A stretch of DNA of 47,705 nt from contig CAIUZK010000260.1 in NCBI GenBank assembly GCA_903903635.1, positions 1-47,705 of the forward strand, in the 5' to 3' direction. The position numbers and the translations under genes were made by a program. This stretch comes from an uncultured Bacteroidota bacterium. Lineage in GTDB: Bacteria; Bacteroidota; Bacteroidia; Chitinophagales; Chitinophagaceae. This document shows, piece after piece, positions 24,780 to 33,312 of the stretch. Numbering within the stretch: the first letter of the stretch is position 1; each line of letters begins with the position of its first letter. Under the pieces are notes generated by a model. It searched no databases, was not told where the DNA came from, and saw nothing but the letters and a program-made list of their open reading frames with translations.

Positions 24780-25820
24780 ATGGCACTGTTTACAATTCAA
24801 TTGACCCGCCGAATACGAGTAGTACTTGTGTTTCTGTTATCACTGATAATAGCCGGTAATTGCTTTGCCCAGGAGCCTGCTAACTGGTACAATACAGACA
24901 GTCTGCTTCAGCGGTTAGCCACAAATAAGAAATACAAAGCATTGCTCAAAGATGCGGCAATAATATATGCAAAGGCAAACATCGATAGCTCCGCCATTTC
25001 CCTGCAGGCATTTGAGGTTGCGTACCTGGAGAAGAAGTTGATTGACAACAAACAGGTTAAGATGAAAGGGCTTCGCTACTATAAAAACAGGCGGATCCTG
25101 GCTGTGGTTGACTATACCCGTCCGGGAAATAAAAAGCGGATGGCAACAATTGACCTGGTTCGCAGGAAGTTGTTGCATGATGATCTGGTAACACAGGGCG
25201 CAGGAACCGGTAATAAGAAAAATGATAAGTACACCTTGCCCGTTTTTTTCAGTAATGCTTTGGGTAGCGAAAGCAGCAGTCTGGGTATGGTGCTCACTAC
25301 TGCAGGCACACATCCCGATAATCCGTGCCACCTATGCCGGTACCTGCTGCTCAGGAGGCATGATGATGTAGTAGTTCTGGATGGTCTTGAAAAGGGAATA
25401 AACGACCGCCTCAAAGAACGGGATGTAGTCATTCATACAACGGGCTCCCTTAACTATGGTACCGATTCCCTCAGGAGACTGCTGAAGATAAAAGATACGC
25501 TATATAGGATGCTGCCAGATAGCTGCAAGTGCTTTGTCTCAAAAGAAGATGGAAGTGTGAAATGTGTCTCGGCCTATGCCACAGATTGCGGCATTGCAGA
25601 TAATGCCGGTTTTATGGGGCAGAGTAATGGTTGCCTGGTACTGCCGGAAGAAGACCATATAGAAATGATGGATATAGTGAAAAACGGTTCCCTGATTTTC
25701 ATTTATTCGAATGTGATAAACGGAAATACCAACTATTTCAAAGATTCACCCATAATCAGAAAAATGGTTAAGCTGGCTGGTGTGGGTAACAAGCCTAAGC
25801 CTAAAAAGGAAAAGCGGTAA
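24780..25820 (+). CDS. L,D-transpeptidase-like protein (YkuD_2 family) with Cys-rich insertion
   Basis: 346 residues: signal peptide 1-30 (NCFAQ) and a catalytic domain of the YkuD_2 family that remodels peptidoglycan cross-links. The motifs ILAVVDYTRPGNKKRM, LPVFFSNALGSESSSLGM, LDGLEKGINDRLKERDVVIH (His219) and S-N-G-C284 are present. The usual short stretch between catalytic His and Cys is expanded to about 60 residues and holds extra cysteines C249, C251, C262 and C270; C183 and C186 are also unusual. A basic C-terminal tail follows. Confidence 0.85.
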   Translation: MALFTIQLTRRIRVVLVFLLSLIIAGNCFAQEPANWYNTDSLLQRLATNKKYKALLKDAAIIYAKANIDSSAISLQAFEVAYLEKKLIDNKQVKMKGLRYYKNRRILAVVDYTRPGNKKRMATIDLVRRKLLHDDLVTQGAGTGNKKNDKYTLPVFFSNALGSESSSLGMVLTTAGTHPDNPCHLCRYLLLRRHDDVVVLDGLEKGINDRLKERDVVIHTTGSLNYGTDSLRRLLKIKDTLYRMLPDSCKCFVSKEDGSVKCVSAYATDCGIADNAGFMGQSNGCLVLPEEDHIEMMDIVKNGSLIFIYSNVINGNTNYFKDSPIIRKMVKLAGVGNKPKPKKEKR

Positions 25821-25921
25821 CCAATAATTACATTGACTATTTTAAAATAATTAGTGATAGTTGATTGAAAATATCCTGTGAAAAAGATTAATCTGTTTAT
25901 CATCCATCATCCTTTTCTCCG

Positions 25922-25929
25922 TACCTTTG
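25922..25929 (+). promoter_or_regulatory. -7 promoter box of prfC
   Basis: TACCTTTG, a full consensus match, with transcription expected to start near 25936. A start at 25943 would leave only a few leader bases, so the ATG at 25991 is preferred. Confidence 0.6.
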
Positions 25930-25990
25930 CGCACTTTTAATAATGTGGGAAGTCTTTTTACTTTCTGCTGTTACTTTCGACAACGATACA

Positions 25991-27577
25991 ATGAACGAAA
26001 AAGAAATAGCGCAACGGCGCACCTTTGCTATCATATCTCACCCTGATGCCGGTAAGACTACTCTTACCGAGAAGTTGCTTTTGTTTGGCGGCGCCATTCA
26101 GGTAGCCGGGGCGGTGAAAAGCAATAAAATAAAAAAACATGCCACCAGCGACTTTATGGAAATAGAGCGCCAAAGGGGTATCAGCGTGGCTACTTCGGTA
26201 ATGAGTTTTGAGTACAATAAAACACTCATCAATCTGCTGGATACGCCGGGCCATAAAGACTTTGCTGAAGATACCTACCGCACCCTTACAGCGGTAGACA
26301 GTGTAATACTGGTGATAGACAGTGTGAACGGGGTGGAAGACCAGACCCGCAAGCTTGTTGAAGTATGCCGTATGCGCGATACGCCGGTTATCGTATTTGT
26401 AAACAAGCTGGATCGTGATGGTAAATTCCCTTTCGACCTGCTCGATGAAATTGAAAAAGAACTGAAACTTTCGCTGCATCCGCTTTCCTGGCCTATTAAT
26501 ATGGGTAAGGAATTCAAGGGGGTATATAATCTTTACGACAGCAGCCTGAACCTGTTTACTGCCAGCCAGAAATCAACAGAAGAGAACAGCATACCTATTG
26601 ATGATCTGAGCGATCCGTTGCTGGATGAGAAGATAGGCGTTCGCGATGCGGCACAGTTGCGCGAAGATGTGGAACTGCTGCAAGGCGTATATGGCGAACT
26701 GGATACAGCGGCATACCTGGCAGGAAAAATTGCCCCGGTATTCTTTGGCAGTGCAGTTAATAACTTCGGAGTAAAGGAACTGCTCGATACTTTTATCAGG
26801 ATAGCCCCGATACCTCAGGGCCGCGATACCGATAAGCGTTTCATAGCTCCGGGTGAAGAAAAGTTTACAGGGTTTATATTCAAGATACATGCCAACCTCG
26901 ATCCCCGCCACAGAGATCGTATAGCCTTCCTCAGGGTATGTTCGGGCAGGTTTGCCCGCAATACCTATTACAAGCATTCCAGGCTCGACAAGGATGTTAG
27001 GTTCAGTAATCCTTACTCATTTATGGCCCGCGAAAAAGATATTATTGAAGAGGCTTATCCGGGCGATGTGGTAGGTTTGTTTGATACCGGAACTTTTAAA
27101 ATTGGTGATACACTTACCGAAGGAGAGATACTGCAGTTCACGGGTATACCTACCTTCTCGCCCGAGATTTTCAAGGAGCTTATCAACAAAGATCCTATGA
27201 AAACAAAGCAACTGGAAAAGGGTATCAGGCAGTTGACTGATGAGGGGGTTGCCCAGTTGTTTACCCAGCATGGCGGCCACCGCAAAATTATTGGTTGCGT
27301 GGGCGATCTGCAGTTTGAGGTAATACAATACCGTTTGTTGCAGGAGTATGGCGCGGCCTGTTCATTTGTGCCCTTATCCTTTTATAAGGCCTGCTGGATA
27401 ACCGGTGATAAAAAAGCCATTGAGGACTTTGCCCGCTTTAAGCAGAATAACATCATGGAAGATAAAGATGGCAATCTGGTGTACCTGGCTCAAAGTGAAT
27501 GGTTCCTGAACACGGAGAAACAGAATAATCCGAAAATTGAGTTCCACACTACTTCTGAGTTTAAAACGGCGAGGTAG
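25991..27577 (+). CDS. prfC: Peptide chain release factor 3
   Basis: 528 residues from [24 protein letters not shown], the standard RF3 start; a start 48 bp upstream is open but not RF3-like. RF3 is a translational GTPase that removes RF1 and RF2 from the ribosome after peptide release. G1 is SHPDAGKT, switch I runs around [11 protein letters not shown]3 is [12 protein letters not shown] and G4 is NKLDRDG, followed by the domain II beta barrel and the RF3 C-terminal region ([20 protein letters not shown]). It has its own promoter and is monocistronic. Confidence 0.96.
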   Translation: MNEKEIAQRRTFAIISHPDAGKTTLTEKLLLFGGAIQVAGAVKSNKIKKHATSDFMEIERQRGISVATSVMSFEYNKTLINLLDTPGHKDFAEDTYRTLTAVDSVILVIDSVNGVEDQTRKLVEVCRMRDTPVIVFVNKLDRDGKFPFDLLDEIEKELKLSLHPLSWPINMGKEFKGVYNLYDSSLNLFTASQKSTEENSIPIDDLSDPLLDEKIGVRDAAQLREDVELLQGVYGELDTAAYLAGKIAPVFFGSAVNNFGVKELLDTFIRIAPIPQGRDTDKRFIAPGEEKFTGFIFKIHANLDPRHRDRIAFLRVCSGRFARNTYYKHSRLDKDVRFSNPYSFMAREKDIIEEAYPGDVVGLFDTGTFKIGDTLTEGEILQFTGIPTFSPEIFKELINKDPMKTKQLEKGIRQLTDEGVAQLFTQHGGHRKIIGCVGDLQFEVIQYRLLQEYGAACSFVPLSFYKACWITGDKKAIEDFARFKQNNIMEDKDGNLVYLAQSEWFLNTEKQNNPKIEFHTTSEFKTAR

Positions 27578-27584
27578 GTTTTTT

Positions 27585-27655
27585 AGTTGAAAGGTTGATA
27601 AGTTGAAAGGTTGATTGGTTGATAAGTTGATTGGTTGATAGGTTGATAGGTTGTT
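27585..27655. repeat. Short tandem repeat GTTGATAG/GTTGATTG
   Basis: About eight imperfect copies of a GGTTGATA-type octamer, with variants GTTGAAAG, GTTGATTG and GTTGATAA, run between prfC and the lipoprotein gene. They are followed by a T-rich tract. The block ends about 83 bp before the lipoprotein start; copy-number change could alter its promoter region. Confidence 0.85.
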
Positions 27656-27737
27656 TGGTGGGTTTTTGATTTTGTTTTTGTTTTTTTGTTTTGGTATTAA
27701 TTGTTGTTGAAAAACGTTTTTTAATAAAGAAATATTA

Positions 27738-28778
27738 ATGAGTAAGATATCAAGCTGGCCTTTAGTTGTTATTTCCGGCCTGTTTATTTGGGGGCTTTCA
27801 GCATGCTCGGGTAATGGAAATGCCGGCAAGAAAGCTGTATCCGTCGATTCGGCTTCTGCTACCTGGGAGAACCCGAGAAAGGGAAAAATATGGGAGAAGG
27901 AAAATATTGTGGAGATCCCGTTATCCGCTTACGAAAATCATTTTTTGGGCCAGGTGAAAACGGTAGCCTATAAAAGCTATGAGTACTCTGGTGAGGCAGG
28001 AGATACTTCAAGGGAAATGGTAGACAGCGGCTATTACAATTATGATAAAACAGGCCATCTCACCGGGCAGAATGAATACAATCCGGATAATTATCCCAAA
28101 TGGCTGTGTACTTTTTTATATGATGAAAAGGGTAGGCCAACTGAATGGAACCTCAGGATATTTGAGGACAATATGAATTCGAAAACCACATTCAGCTATG
28201 ATGCAAACGGGTATAAAATAGAAAAGACCACAGTTGATGCCAATAAAGAATATGCAGGCAAGGTTACCTATAAAAATGATGAAAAGGGCAATGAACTGGA
28301 AACCAATTTTTATGCGCCTGATGGCACACTGAGGCAAACGATCAATTATATCTACGACAAGAGAGGATTCCAGGTGGGATATACAGACAAGACCCCCGAC
28401 AATGGCGTTTCCTTCAAGATAACCTGCGACTATGACGACAAGGGAAATAAAACAGGCGGTGTGGATTATGAATCAGATACTGCAGTGGTTGACAAATGGA
28501 CCCAAAAAAATGATGCACTGGGCAGACGAATAGAAACTGATTATTTCAAAGCCAATGGTTCACTCCTGGAGAAACGCACCATTGCTTATGATGACCATGG
28601 TTTCCCTGTTGTATATAATACCTACAAGCCGGATGGCAGCCGCGATGAAGAAAAAAGTTACTCCTGCAAAAATGACTATGACAGTAAGGGCAATATCATC
28701 AGGCAAACCGAAATAAGGTGGGAGAAGGGTAAAAGAGTTCCTGCTACATATTTTGAGTATGTGATTAGCTATTATTGA
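27738..28778 (+). CDS. Lipoprotein with YD/RHS-like repeats
   Basis: 346 residues with lipobox LSACSGNGN, then several repeats of the YD type: YDEKGRPTEW, YDANGYKIEK, YDKRGFQVGY, YDDKGNKTGG, YDDHGFPVVY, YDSKGNIIRQ. Such repeats form beta structures in RHS proteins and in many small Bacteroidota exported proteins that bind carbohydrate. There is no toxin tip or shell domain, so this is not a full RHS toxin. It is probably a surface or periplasmic binding protein; function is inferred only from the repeats. Confidence 0.82.
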   Translation: MSKISSWPLVVISGLFIWGLSACSGNGNAGKKAVSVDSASATWENPRKGKIWEKENIVEIPLSAYENHFLGQVKTVAYKSYEYSGEAGDTSREMVDSGYYNYDKTGHLTGQNEYNPDNYPKWLCTFLYDEKGRPTEWNLRIFEDNMNSKTTFSYDANGYKIEKTTVDANKEYAGKVTYKNDEKGNELETNFYAPDGTLRQTINYIYDKRGFQVGYTDKTPDNGVSFKITCDYDDKGNKTGGVDYESDTAVVDKWTQKNDALGRRIETDYFKANGSLLEKRTIAYDDHGFPVVYNTYKPDGSRDEEKSYSCKNDYDSKGNIIRQTEIRWEKGKRVPATYFEYVISYY

Positions 28779-28858
28779 TGGTGCTGTCAGGTTTAAGTAT
28801 TTATAACCTGATTAAAGCTGATTTTTATACTGGTCATTTCGACCTATTCCTTTTCTCC

Positions 28859-28866
28859 TATTTTTG
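28859..28866 (+). promoter_or_regulatory. -7 promoter box of the GNAT gene (leaderless transcript)
   Basis: TATTTTTG lies 6 bp before the ATG at 28872. The expected start of transcription is at or next to the start codon, so the mRNA is likely leaderless. Confidence 0.5.
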
Positions 28867-28871
28867 CACCT

Positions 28872-29357
28872 ATGCAGAAGGTCGAGTTTAAATTGATAAC
28901 CCGAAATGACAATCCTGAAATAGCCAGGATCATAAGGGCAGTACTTTCTGAGTTTAAGGCCAATAAGCCCGGTACTGTATATTTTGACCCTACTACCGAC
29001 GATCTTTTTACCCTGTTTAACACACCTCAGTCGGAGTATTGGATACTAAGGCTGGATGGTAAAATTGTGGGCGGCTCAGGGGTGTTTCCTACCGAGGGTT
29101 TACCGCAAGGTTGTTGTGAACTGGTGAAGCTTTATTTGCTGCCTGAAGCAAGAGGAAAAGGATATGGCAAGCTGCTGATTGAAAAATGTTTTGAAAGTGC
29201 CAGAAAGGTTGGTTACAATCAGGTGTACCTGGAAACCATGCCTGAGCTAAATATGGCAGTTGGCCTTTACGAACATTGCGGATTCAAATACCTGCCGGGC
29301 CCCTTGGGTAGTTCAGGTCATTTTGGGTGCGGCCTGTGGATGCTGAAAGATTTATAG
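28872..29357 (+). CDS. GNAT-family N-acetyltransferase
   Basis: 161 residues, a single GNAT domain. The acetyl-CoA pocket motif is LLPEARGKGYGKLLIEKC (R-x-x-G-x-G-Y/K), preceded by strand VKLYLL and followed by VYLETMPELNMAVGLYEHCGFKYLPG, the typical last strands. It would acetylate a small amine or protein; the substrate is unknown. Its promoter box is almost on the start codon. Confidence 0.9.
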   Translation: MQKVEFKLITRNDNPEIARIIRAVLSEFKANKPGTVYFDPTTDDLFTLFNTPQSEYWILRLDGKIVGGSGVFPTEGLPQGCCELVKLYLLPEARGKGYGKLLIEKCFESARKVGYNQVYLETMPELNMAVGLYEHCGFKYLPGPLGSSGHFGCGLWMLKDL

Positions 29358-29391
29358 AATGCTGCCTTTGGGAATAATGGAGATTGTCGCC

Positions 29392-30312
29392 TTATAACTT
29401 CTCTCCCTGCACCGCAATATTATACCCCAGCTTTTTAATTTCTGCCTGTTTTGCTTTATTCCACATCATGGGGTTGGTATGGTTCAGGTGTATGAAATGA
29501 ATCTTTGATTTTGTCTGGCTGCCTGTTTTTTCAAAAGTGGCCATCGTCTCTGTAACCAGCGGGTGCAATATCTCTTTTATGTTGCGGGTGGGCAGTTCTC
29601 CGTTATCATAAAATGTTGCATCCAGCAGTGCTATATCCACTTGCTCCACTTCCTTAACGATACTCCTGTTCCACTGCTCCCATTTATTTACATCGGGTAT
29701 AAATAAGTATTTTTTTACAGAAGTGGCTATCCTGAATCCTGCCGTCTCAGAGTATTCGTCCCTGTGCGGTACTGTAAATGCAGTAATGTTTATATTATCC
29801 GGCAGGGCAATGGTACTATCGGCAGTCAGCGGCATCAGTTGAATATTGCCCAGGCGCACCAACTGGCTCCAGGGGCCATCGGTTTCCAGGTACTTTTTCA
29901 TCCTGGGCAACACATATACCGGAATGTTTTTGGTATTCATTACTTCCCTGCCAAGTTCCATAAGCCCGGTATAATGGCCAATATGTGCATGGGTAATAAA
30001 AATGCCTTCAGGCAGGTAATTGTATGCTCCTTTGGTGAGTGAATTGAAATAATGGAGTTGTTCCCTGATATCAGGAGTCGCTTCAAATAGCCACCACTTT
30101 TTACTTGACGGGTCAACCAATGCCATGGAGACCACAAATCTCCTGTTGGTTGTGTTTTTCCATGCAGGGGAGCAGCATGTTTTTTCACAGCCCATATGCG
30201 GGTATCCTCCATCCTGTGCAGTTCCCAGCAAAATTATAAAAGGTGCATTTCCCTGGGCGTAAACCCCCATAGAAAGACAAAACAATAATATGCTGAAAAA
30301 GTACTTTGCCAT
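29392..30312 (-). CDS. Exported PqqB-like metallo-beta-lactamase-fold hydrolase
   Basis: 306 residues: signal peptide 1-20 and an MBL fold. The zinc motif is H108-AHIGH113, and the Cys-rich GCEKTCCSPAW stretch (41-51) is the one found in PqqB, as are LLGTAQDGGYPHM and VPHRDEYSETAGF. PqqB acts in PQQ cofactor synthesis, but no pqqA, C, D or E is nearby and this copy is exported, so it may be a PqqB-like enzyme with another substrate. No partner gene is adjacent. Confidence 0.85.
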   Translation of the reverse strand: MAKYFFSILLFCLSMGVYAQGNAPFIILLGTAQDGGYPHMGCEKTCCSPAWKNTTNRRFVVSMALVDPSSKKWWLFEATPDIREQLHYFNSLTKGAYNYLPEGIFITHAHIGHYTGLMELGREVMNTKNIPVYVLPRMKKYLETDGPWSQLVRLGNIQLMPLTADSTIALPDNINITAFTVPHRDEYSETAGFRIATSVKKYLFIPDVNKWEQWNRSIVKEVEQVDIALLDATFYDNGELPTRNIKEILHPLVTETMATFEKTGSQTKSKIHFIHLNHTNPMMWNKAKQAEIKKLGYNIAVQGEKL

Positions 30313-30376
30313 CAGGATAAAGATAGTTTATTGTAGAATTTTGTGTTGGAATTATTTCTGATATGCATAAGCATTC

Positions 30377-31198
30377 TTATTCCCTGCTATATGCTGCCAA
30401 TGCAGCCAGTTCGGCAGCTACCTTTTTGTTCCATTCCGTTTGTTTTTCCTTTATTGTGCCATGAACGGTTTCATTGTCATACTGTTCCTGGCGTTTTTTG
30501 TATTCATCAAATATGCGCTGGTAAATTTCAGTACTCTTTTTCTCAAGGTCAAACATCGTCATACCTTCATTTTGCAGTGCCTGAAGCAATTTACGTGTAT
30601 AAACTTCTCCAAGGTCAAAATGCGTTTGTTCGTGTTCCAGTACTTCTTTATTATCCTTGTATTCAGACTTCATCCATGACTGGTAACAATCGAAAACACA
30701 GGAAACGAAAAACTTTGGATTTTTGTAAAGAGTCACCCTGTTAGTCTCGAAGGTAATACCACAGTATGTTGCTGCCGCAGTTATTTCGGCTTCCTCTTTA
30801 TCGGGTACTCCCTTAAAGTCTGCGGCTGTTAGTTTCCTGGTTGCCGACCACGAGAACTTTTTCTCAAAAACATGCGGGTCAGCAACTTTATATACTTCAG
30901 CAACAATCCGGTGGCAGGTGCTCAATATATCGGGTTTCTTATGCATGGTTATCCTCATCAGATTACCGCCTTTTTCCAGGGCTTCAGCTTTCAGATTGGC
31001 TATAACTTCATTGTAGGAGCAGTTGGACGAAAATATTTTTTCCCTGAATTTTACAGTACCTAAAGATGTACCCTCAATAATTGAAGGATCATCAATGTCA
31101 AGCACTGGCATATCTTTGCCATTACCTGAATTGCTATTTTGTGCATAACAATTCAGGCTGCCGGTCAGCAGCATGAATATCAACAGCCAGTTTCTCAT
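30377..31198 (-). CDS. DUF922-family exported putative zinc protease
   Basis: 273 residues with a signal peptide (LTGSLNCYAQ). The conserved parts of DUF922 are present: FSWSATRKLTAADFKGVP, ITAAATYCGITFETNR, and the metal-site motif LEHEQTHFDLGEVYTRKL, which contains HExxH-H-type residues. Such proteins are putative Zn-dependent peptidases; activity is unproven. An N-terminal 100-residue extension with MITMHKKPDILSTC resembles a different small domain. The gene starts 1 bp after the trxB stop, so both are co-transcribed. Confidence 0.85.
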   Translation of the reverse strand: MRNWLLIFMLLTGSLNCYAQNSNSGNGKDMPVLDIDDPSIIEGTSLGTVKFREKIFSSNCSYNEVIANLKAEALEKGGNLMRITMHKKPDILSTCHRIVAEVYKVADPHVFEKKFSWSATRKLTAADFKGVPDKEEAEITAAATYCGITFETNRVTLYKNPKFFVSCVFDCYQSWMKSEYKDNKEVLEHEQTHFDLGEVYTRKLLQALQNEGMTMFDLEKKSTEIYQRIFDEYKKRQEQYDNETVHGTIKEKQTEWNKKVAAELAALAAYSRE

Positions 31199-31199
31199 A

Positions 31200-32138
31200 T
31201 TAATGCTCTAATGTTCCTAAATAACGTTCTGCATCAAGCGCTGCCATACAACCACTGCCTGCTGCCGTTACCGCCTGCCGGTAGTTTTTATCCTGCACAT
31301 CGCCACAAGCAAATACGCCGGGAATATTGGTTTTACTGGTGCCTGGCTGTGTTATCAGGTAACCTTGATCATCCATATCCAGCATTCCCTTAAACAAGTC
31401 TGAATTTGGATGGTGACCTATTGCAACAAAGAAAGCCTTGATTGGAATAATGCTTTCCTCATTGGTCTTATTGTTGTTGATCTTAACGCTGTCTACTGAT
31501 TTTTCGCCAAGAATTTCAACTGTATCAGTGTTGAAGTAAACCTTAATGTTGGGTGTTTTCAATACACGCTCCTGCATCACCTTACTGGCCCTCATTTCGC
31601 CCTTGCGAATGAACATATGCACGTTCGAACACAATTTGGCAAGATACATGGCTTCTTCACAGGCTGTATCTCCGGCGCCTACTATAGCAACTTCCTGGTT
31701 CTTGAAAAAGAAGCCATCACATACTGCGCATGCCGAAACGCCATGACCATTCAGTCTTTGTTCCGATTCAATGCCCAGCCATTTGGCCGATGCTCCGGTT
31801 GCAATGATCACTGTTTCTGCTTCTATCCATTTTTCTTCATCTACTTCAATCTTGAAGGGCCTGTTGCTAAAGTCAACCTTTGTTACCATGCCCCAGCGGA
31901 TATCAGCGCCCATACGTTGAGCTTGCTGTTCAAATTCCACCATCATCTGCGGTCCCATAATGCCATTCGGGTAACCCGGATAATTCTCAACTTCTGTAGT
32001 TATGGTAAGCTGTCCGCCGGGCTGAATACCCTGGTAAAGAACCGGGTTCATGTTGGCGCGTGCGGCATAAATTGCGGCCGTATATCCGGCAGGTCCTGAA
32101 CCTATGATCAGGCAGTGTACTTTCTCTGTATCGTTCAT
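31200..32138 (-). CDS. trxB: Thioredoxin reductase
   Basis: 312 residues. It reduces thioredoxin with NADPH using FAD. The FAD motif is IIGSGPAGYTAAIYAARANM, the redox pair is C137-AVC140 in the SACAVCDGFFFKNQ stretch, the NADPH motif is IVGAGDTACEEA and the C-terminal FAD part is FACGDVQDKNYRQAVTAAGSG. It serves the thioredoxin encoded at 41.6 kb and is the first gene of a two-gene unit with the DUF922 gene. Confidence 0.97.
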   Translation of the reverse strand: MNDTEKVHCLIIGSGPAGYTAAIYAARANMNPVLYQGIQPGGQLTITTEVENYPGYPNGIMGPQMMVEFEQQAQRMGADIRWGMVTKVDFSNRPFKIEVDEEKWIEAETVIIATGASAKWLGIESEQRLNGHGVSACAVCDGFFFKNQEVAIVGAGDTACEEAMYLAKLCSNVHMFIRKGEMRASKVMQERVLKTPNIKVYFNTDTVEILGEKSVDSVKINNNKTNEESIIPIKAFFVAIGHHPNSDLFKGMLDMDDQGYLITQPGTSKTNIPGVFACGDVQDKNYRQAVTAAGSGCMAALDAERYLGTLEH

Positions 32139-32164
32139 TGTATGTATGTATTCTTGTAAGCAGT

Positions 32165-32181
32165 TTACTGATATTCAGTAA
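32165..32181 (-). promoter_or_regulatory. Perfect inverted repeat upstream of trxB
   Basis: TTACTGA-TAT-TCAGTAA, 27-43 bp before the trxB ATG. Symmetry and place fit an operator or a leader hairpin; no promoter box is visible close by. Confidence 0.45.
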
Positions 32182-32269
32182 CCAGTATCAAAATTAAGCT
32201 AAAACCTAAAGATGCAAAAGAATAACTGCTGCAACAAATAGGTATTAGCGCTATTTGTTGATTTCATTT

Positions 32270-33181
32270 TTAATGCGGCACCACTAAATATGGCGCCGGT
32301 GCGCTTCCATAACCGGCCCATACTCCCAAAGCCCCGTTCGAGATATTGGATTTTACATTGATCGGTGTAGCAAAGGGGTTTCCTATTGCATTGTTGGCGA
32401 AATTATAGGTATTCCAGAAATCATAAACCCCTTTATCTATTTCGCACCACTTTATATATACGGTGTCGCCCGGATAAAAATAGAGAAGTGAATCCTGGTT
32501 GGCATCTGTAACATGGTCATATCCTGCCGGAAGGGCAAGATCTGTAATCGGTTTGCCATTTACTACCTCATCGCTGAATAACTGGGAGGGATAGAAGGGC
32601 TCATTATTACGCCGGGAAAAATAACGTACATAGTTACCCGGAGTGTCAGGATCTGTATAATTGCAGAATAATTCCAAAGCATTGTCAGGGGTCTTCCGGT
32701 TTTTAAACAATGGCGGAGCAAACCACATCGAATCAAGGCCCTTTGGATTCGGGATCTTGGTAACTGATGTATAGGTAACGCCATTGTAGGTGATGCTCAG
32801 TTTGTAGGTACTGTCTACCTGCCCGATCATAATATTATTGATACTGCCGGTGTCAAGTGAATAAACATAAAAATGATTGCCACCCGCGGTGTCCAGGGAA
32901 TATTCTTTCAGTGTAACTGTTTTAGCTCCGCAGGTTATCTGCACATTGGCCCCATGAATAAAACTATTCTGCAGCGTATTAAGGTCCACCTTCGAAAAGA
33001 AACTAATGGTTGATGTAAGCAGTACATAAGGCGGCATATTGGTTTCTATGGCACCCTGAACCACTATTTGCGCCGGTGATGATGCAAGGCTGATATGCAC
33101 TTCCTTCTGGCAGGATGCCAATAGCAGGCTGCAGCAACTCAGAAATGTTAAAAAACGGATGGTTTTAAACCTCAGGTGCAT
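32270..33181 (-). CDS. DUF4249 lipoprotein
   Basis: 303 residues with lipobox LLLASCQKE. It has the DUF4249 pattern: an N-terminal Ig-like part (IVVQGAIETNMPPYVLLTSTISF), a GNYVRYFSRR-type core with FYPSQLFSDEVVNGKPI, and a C-terminal domain ending in GNPFATPINVKSNISNGALG. These lipoproteins usually lie next to a TonB-dependent receptor, probably as a surface partner. Here no receptor is adjacent; the neighbours are trxB and a transpeptidase. A -7 box TATCTTTG lies 22 bp upstream. Confidence 0.88.
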   Translation of the reverse strand: MHLRFKTIRFLTFLSCCSLLLASCQKEVHISLASSPAQIVVQGAIETNMPPYVLLTSTISFFSKVDLNTLQNSFIHGANVQITCGAKTVTLKEYSLDTAGGNHFYVYSLDTGSINNIMIGQVDSTYKLSITYNGVTYTSVTKIPNPKGLDSMWFAPPLFKNRKTPDNALELFCNYTDPDTPGNYVRYFSRRNNEPFYPSQLFSDEVVNGKPITDLALPAGYDHVTDANQDSLLYFYPGDTVYIKWCEIDKGVYDFWNTYNFANNAIGNPFATPINVKSNISNGALGVWAGYGSAPAPYLVVPH

Positions 33182-33202
33182 ATAAGGGCTTTAATTGGGA
33201 TG

Positions 33203-33210
33203 CAAAGATA
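33203..33210 (-). promoter_or_regulatory. -7 promoter box of the DUF4249 gene
   Basis: TATCTTTG on the minus strand, 22 bp before the ATG. Confidence 0.55.
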
Positions 33211-33312
33211 AATGAGTTTTAGAATGAAATGGTCAGCTATAAATGTGAAGGAGGTATTAAATCTTTTTCAGGAATGAATTTTATGTATTCCCGGTGTTTT
33301 CAACAAAGACTA

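Noticed and set aside
25958..26479. A 173-codon frame opposite prfC
   Set aside because: The RF3 GTPase domain is on the other strand; the shadow has no recognisable domain or start context.
27374..27829. A 151-codon frame with repeated NLSTYQPI-type residues
   Set aside because: Its repeat comes from the GTTGATAG tandem DNA, and it overlaps prfC and the lipoprotein gene on the other strand.
27738..28778. Possible RHS polymorphic toxin
   Set aside because: It has only YD-like repeats and a lipobox; there is no RHS core, no C-terminal toxin domain and no immunity gene after it.
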